NCBI GenBank assembly: GCA_019243595.1
Contig: JAFAUA010000269.1
Location: forward strand, 1-14,737
DNA from: Acidimicrobiia bacterium
GTDB lineage: Bacteria; Actinomycetota; Acidimicrobiia; Acidimicrobiales; AC-14
Direction: 5' to 3'
Length of the DNA stretch: 14,737 nucleotides
This document shows positions 13,409 to 14,737 of the stretch, one piece after another. How positions within the stretch are numbered: the stretch's first letter is position 1; each line of letters opens with the position of its first letter. The translations under genes and the position numbers were made by a program. A model generated the notes under the pieces. The model did no database searches. It was not told the DNA's origin and saw only the letters and a program-made list of their open reading frames with translations.

Positions 13409-14418
13409 GGACGGTCGCGCTCGAACAGGCAGTGGCGGTCGTGCACGCGGAGGAGCTCGCGCACGGCCGGGTCGGCGAACGCCGGCTCGTCGACGACCAG
13501 CCGGTAGCCGCCCTGCTCCAGCACCTCCCGGTAGTCCCGACGCGACCCGTCGGCCTCGTGGGTGAAGAAGCCGTCGGCCTCGTTGGGCACGACGAACAAC
13601 CAGTTGACGCCGAGGCGGGCGAGCTGCTCGGCCCACCAGCGCACGGCCTCACGCGGGCATTCGGAGAACACGTGGGCGTTCACGGCCAGGTCGAAAGCGC
13701 CGGGCGCCAGCGACGGCACGTCGGGCAGTTCCACTACACGAGCGGGCGGAACAACGCCGCGGTACTGCAAGTAGTGCTCGCAGAGGTAGGTCGACTCCGC
13801 CACGGCGTCAGCACAGCACCAGTCCCGCAGGCCGGGCAGCGCCTGTGCGGCACGATGGGCGAGGCGGCCGTAGCCGGCGCCGATGTCGAGGGCGCGCAGG
13901 CCGTCCCACCCGGAGAGCTGCAAGTGGCGGTCGAGAAAGGTCAGCTCGTTGACGCTGTCGAGTAGGTCGCGACTCACCGGGCGGCGGCCGGGAAACTCGA
14001 ACGTCCAGCAGCCGAACGCCCCGTCTTCGCCGAGAGCGTCGAGCCATCCCTTGTGGTCGCGCTCCTCGACGTAGCGCAGGAACATGAAGTACTTGAGGGC
14101 GCTCACCCGCGGACTCTCGCGGTAGTGCCAGATGTAGAGGCTGTCGCCGCGGAAGCGGGCGAAGTCGACGAACGAGCGGTCGCTCCAACGGCTGTGGGCC
14201 GTCACCGGCCAGTCCAGCTCGTCGTAGCGGCGACGCAGTGCGACCAGGCGGGGGTCATCGCGTTGGGGCACTGGCTGTCCCGCCGGGATCGGGGCGTCGC
14301 TCCACGACGTCATGTAGCGGAGCTCGTCCGGGGTGAGACGCTCGACGAGATAGCCGCGGTCCCGCAACCAGCGCTGGGCGCGAGCGCGCGCCGCGGCGCG
14401 CAGCTGGGCGGCGTTCAT
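13405..14418 (-). CDS. Putative sugar O-methyltransferase (NanM-type)
   Basis: A 337-residue class I methyltransferase of the putative sugar O-methyltransferase group (TIGR family usually labelled methyltran_NanM). After an N-terminal region of about 150 residues with SLYIWHYRESPRVSALKYF at 93-111, the diagnostic block DSVNELTFLDRHLQL at 154-168 leads into motif I, ALDIGAGYGRLAHRAAQALP at 176-195. CCADAVAESTYLCEHYLQYRG at 201-221 and FDLAVNAHVFSECPREAVRWW at about 242-262 are further family landmarks, and LFVVPNEADGFFTHE lies at 274-288. It would methylate a hydroxyl of a sugar in the glycan or its precursor, in the cytoplasm. The ATG at 14418 overlaps the upstream FkbM stop (ATGA); a 12-residue longer reading is Arg-rich and unlikely. 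Its stop overlaps the GT8 start. Confidence 0.9.
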   Translation of the reverse strand: MNAAQLRAAARARAQRWLRDRGYLVERLTPDELRYMTSWSDAPIPAGQPVPQRDDPRLVALRRRYDELDWPVTAHSRWSDRSFVDFARFRGDSLYIWHYRESPRVSALKYFMFLRYVEERDHKGWLDALGEDGAFGCWTFEFPGRRPVSRDLLDSVNELTFLDRHLQLSGWDGLRALDIGAGYGRLAHRAAQALPGLRDWCCADAVAESTYLCEHYLQYRGVVPPARVVELPDVPSLAPGAFDLAVNAHVFSECPREAVRWWAEQLARLGVNWLFVVPNEADGFFTHEADGSRRDYREVLEQGGYRLVVDEPAFADPAVRELLRVHDRHCLFERDRP

Positions 14419-14737
14419 GCCGGGTCGGCGTCGCCGGCCGCGACCCGCTCCCACACCTGGACGACGGCCGGCGACACCCGGTCGAGCCGAAGGGCTGCTG
14501 TGTCGAGGCTCTCCTCGAACAGGTCGAAGCCGTGGCCGCGCAGGAGAGCGCGGGCCGCCTCACGTTCGTCGTCTGCAAGGTGGTGGTGCTCGTAGATGAC
14601 CAGCGTCGGCTGGAGTCGGTCGAACGGGAGCAGGCGCAGGATCTCGTAGTCGGAGCCCTCGGTGTCGATCTGCACTACGTCGATCGGCCCCAAACCGTGC
14701 TCCTCGCACAGCGTGGCGGGCGTGATGCACGGCACCT
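14415..14737 (-). CDS. FkbM-family methyltransferase, C-terminal part (5' end outside window)
   Basis: The coding frame is open to the right edge, so only about the last 107 residues are seen. VPCITPATLCEEHGLGPIDV, then VVQIDTEGSDYEILRLLPFD, then TLVIYEHHHL match the second half of FkbM methyltransferases: the TL-DDL entry, the (K/Q)IDTEG(S/A)D signature and the following strand. The SAM-binding motif I must lie outside. The in-frame GTG near the edge belongs to the VPCITP segment inside the domain and is not the start. It leads the coupled minus-strand series ending in Wzm/Wzt, overlapping the sugar O-methyltransferase start by 4 nt. Confidence 0.87.
   Translation of the reverse strand, partial: VPCITPATLCEEHGLGPIDVVQIDTEGSDYEILRLLPFDRLQPTLVIYEHHHLADDEREAARALLRGHGFDLFEESLDTAALRLDRVSPAVVQVWERVAAGDADPA

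Noticed and set aside
13409..13636. N-terminal extension of the GT8 gene to 13636
   Set aside because: It is an Arg-rich shadow of the sugar O-methyltransferase gene. GT8 domains begin right at the GTG-encoded IHVALATD segment.
1..14737. CRISPR arrays, tRNA/rRNA genes, insertion sequences, transposase or integrase genes
   Set aside because: I saw no regularly spaced repeats, no cloverleaf-like sequence, no rRNA-like stretch and no mobile-element protein motif on either strand.

Overview
The window is a densely packed, visibly GC-rich stretch (about 70% by eye, not computed) that reads as part of a surface-polysaccharide biosynthesis and export locus. Third positions are strongly G/C. Genes are chained by 4-nt ATGA/GTGA overlaps, GTG starts are common, and at least one start fits an actinobacterial leaderless promoter. 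The most likely source is a high-GC Actinomycetota, perhaps an uncultured or acidimicrobial-type lineage. This rests on style only; there is no rRNA or marker gene here.

Layout. (1) Bases 1-1270, plus strand: the 3' half of a WcaI-like GT4 glycosyltransferase and an SGNH-hydrolase-like protein. (2) Bases 1237-4126, minus strand: a three-gene operon read FkbM methyltransferase, FkbM methyltransferase, CDP-paratose 2-epimerase-like SDR. Its 3' end overlaps the SGNH gene tail to tail by 34 bp. (3) Bases 4195-5879, plus strand: another FkbM-type methyltransferase and a different class I methyltransferase-like protein. The divergent gap at 4127-4194 holds candidate promoters for both directions. 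(4) Bases 5890-6205: a small zinc-ribbon ORF on the minus strand and a 142-bp regulatory gap. (5) Bases 6206-10353, plus strand: PHP phosphoesterase, GT2 glycosyltransferase, SDR, RmlC-like cupin and a second GT2. (6) Bases 10372-14737, minus strand, read from the right: a fourth FkbM-type methyltransferase (partial), a putative sugar O-methyltransferase, a GT8 glycosyltransferase, an ABC-2 permease (Wzm) and its ATPase with a C-terminal domain (Wzt).

How it may work together (inference). SDR and cupin enzymes would supply modified nucleotide sugars, possibly deoxy- or dideoxyhexoses. The GT4, GT2 and GT8 enzymes would assemble the chain. Six methyltransferase-like genes and the SGNH protein would decorate it. 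Wzm/Wzt would export it, and the C-terminal domain of Wzt could recognise a terminal modification, as in the known O8/O9a-type O-antigen systems. The density of methyltransferases beside an extended Wzt is the main point of interest. No initiating phosphoglycosyl transferase or polymerase is visible, so the locus extends beyond both edges.
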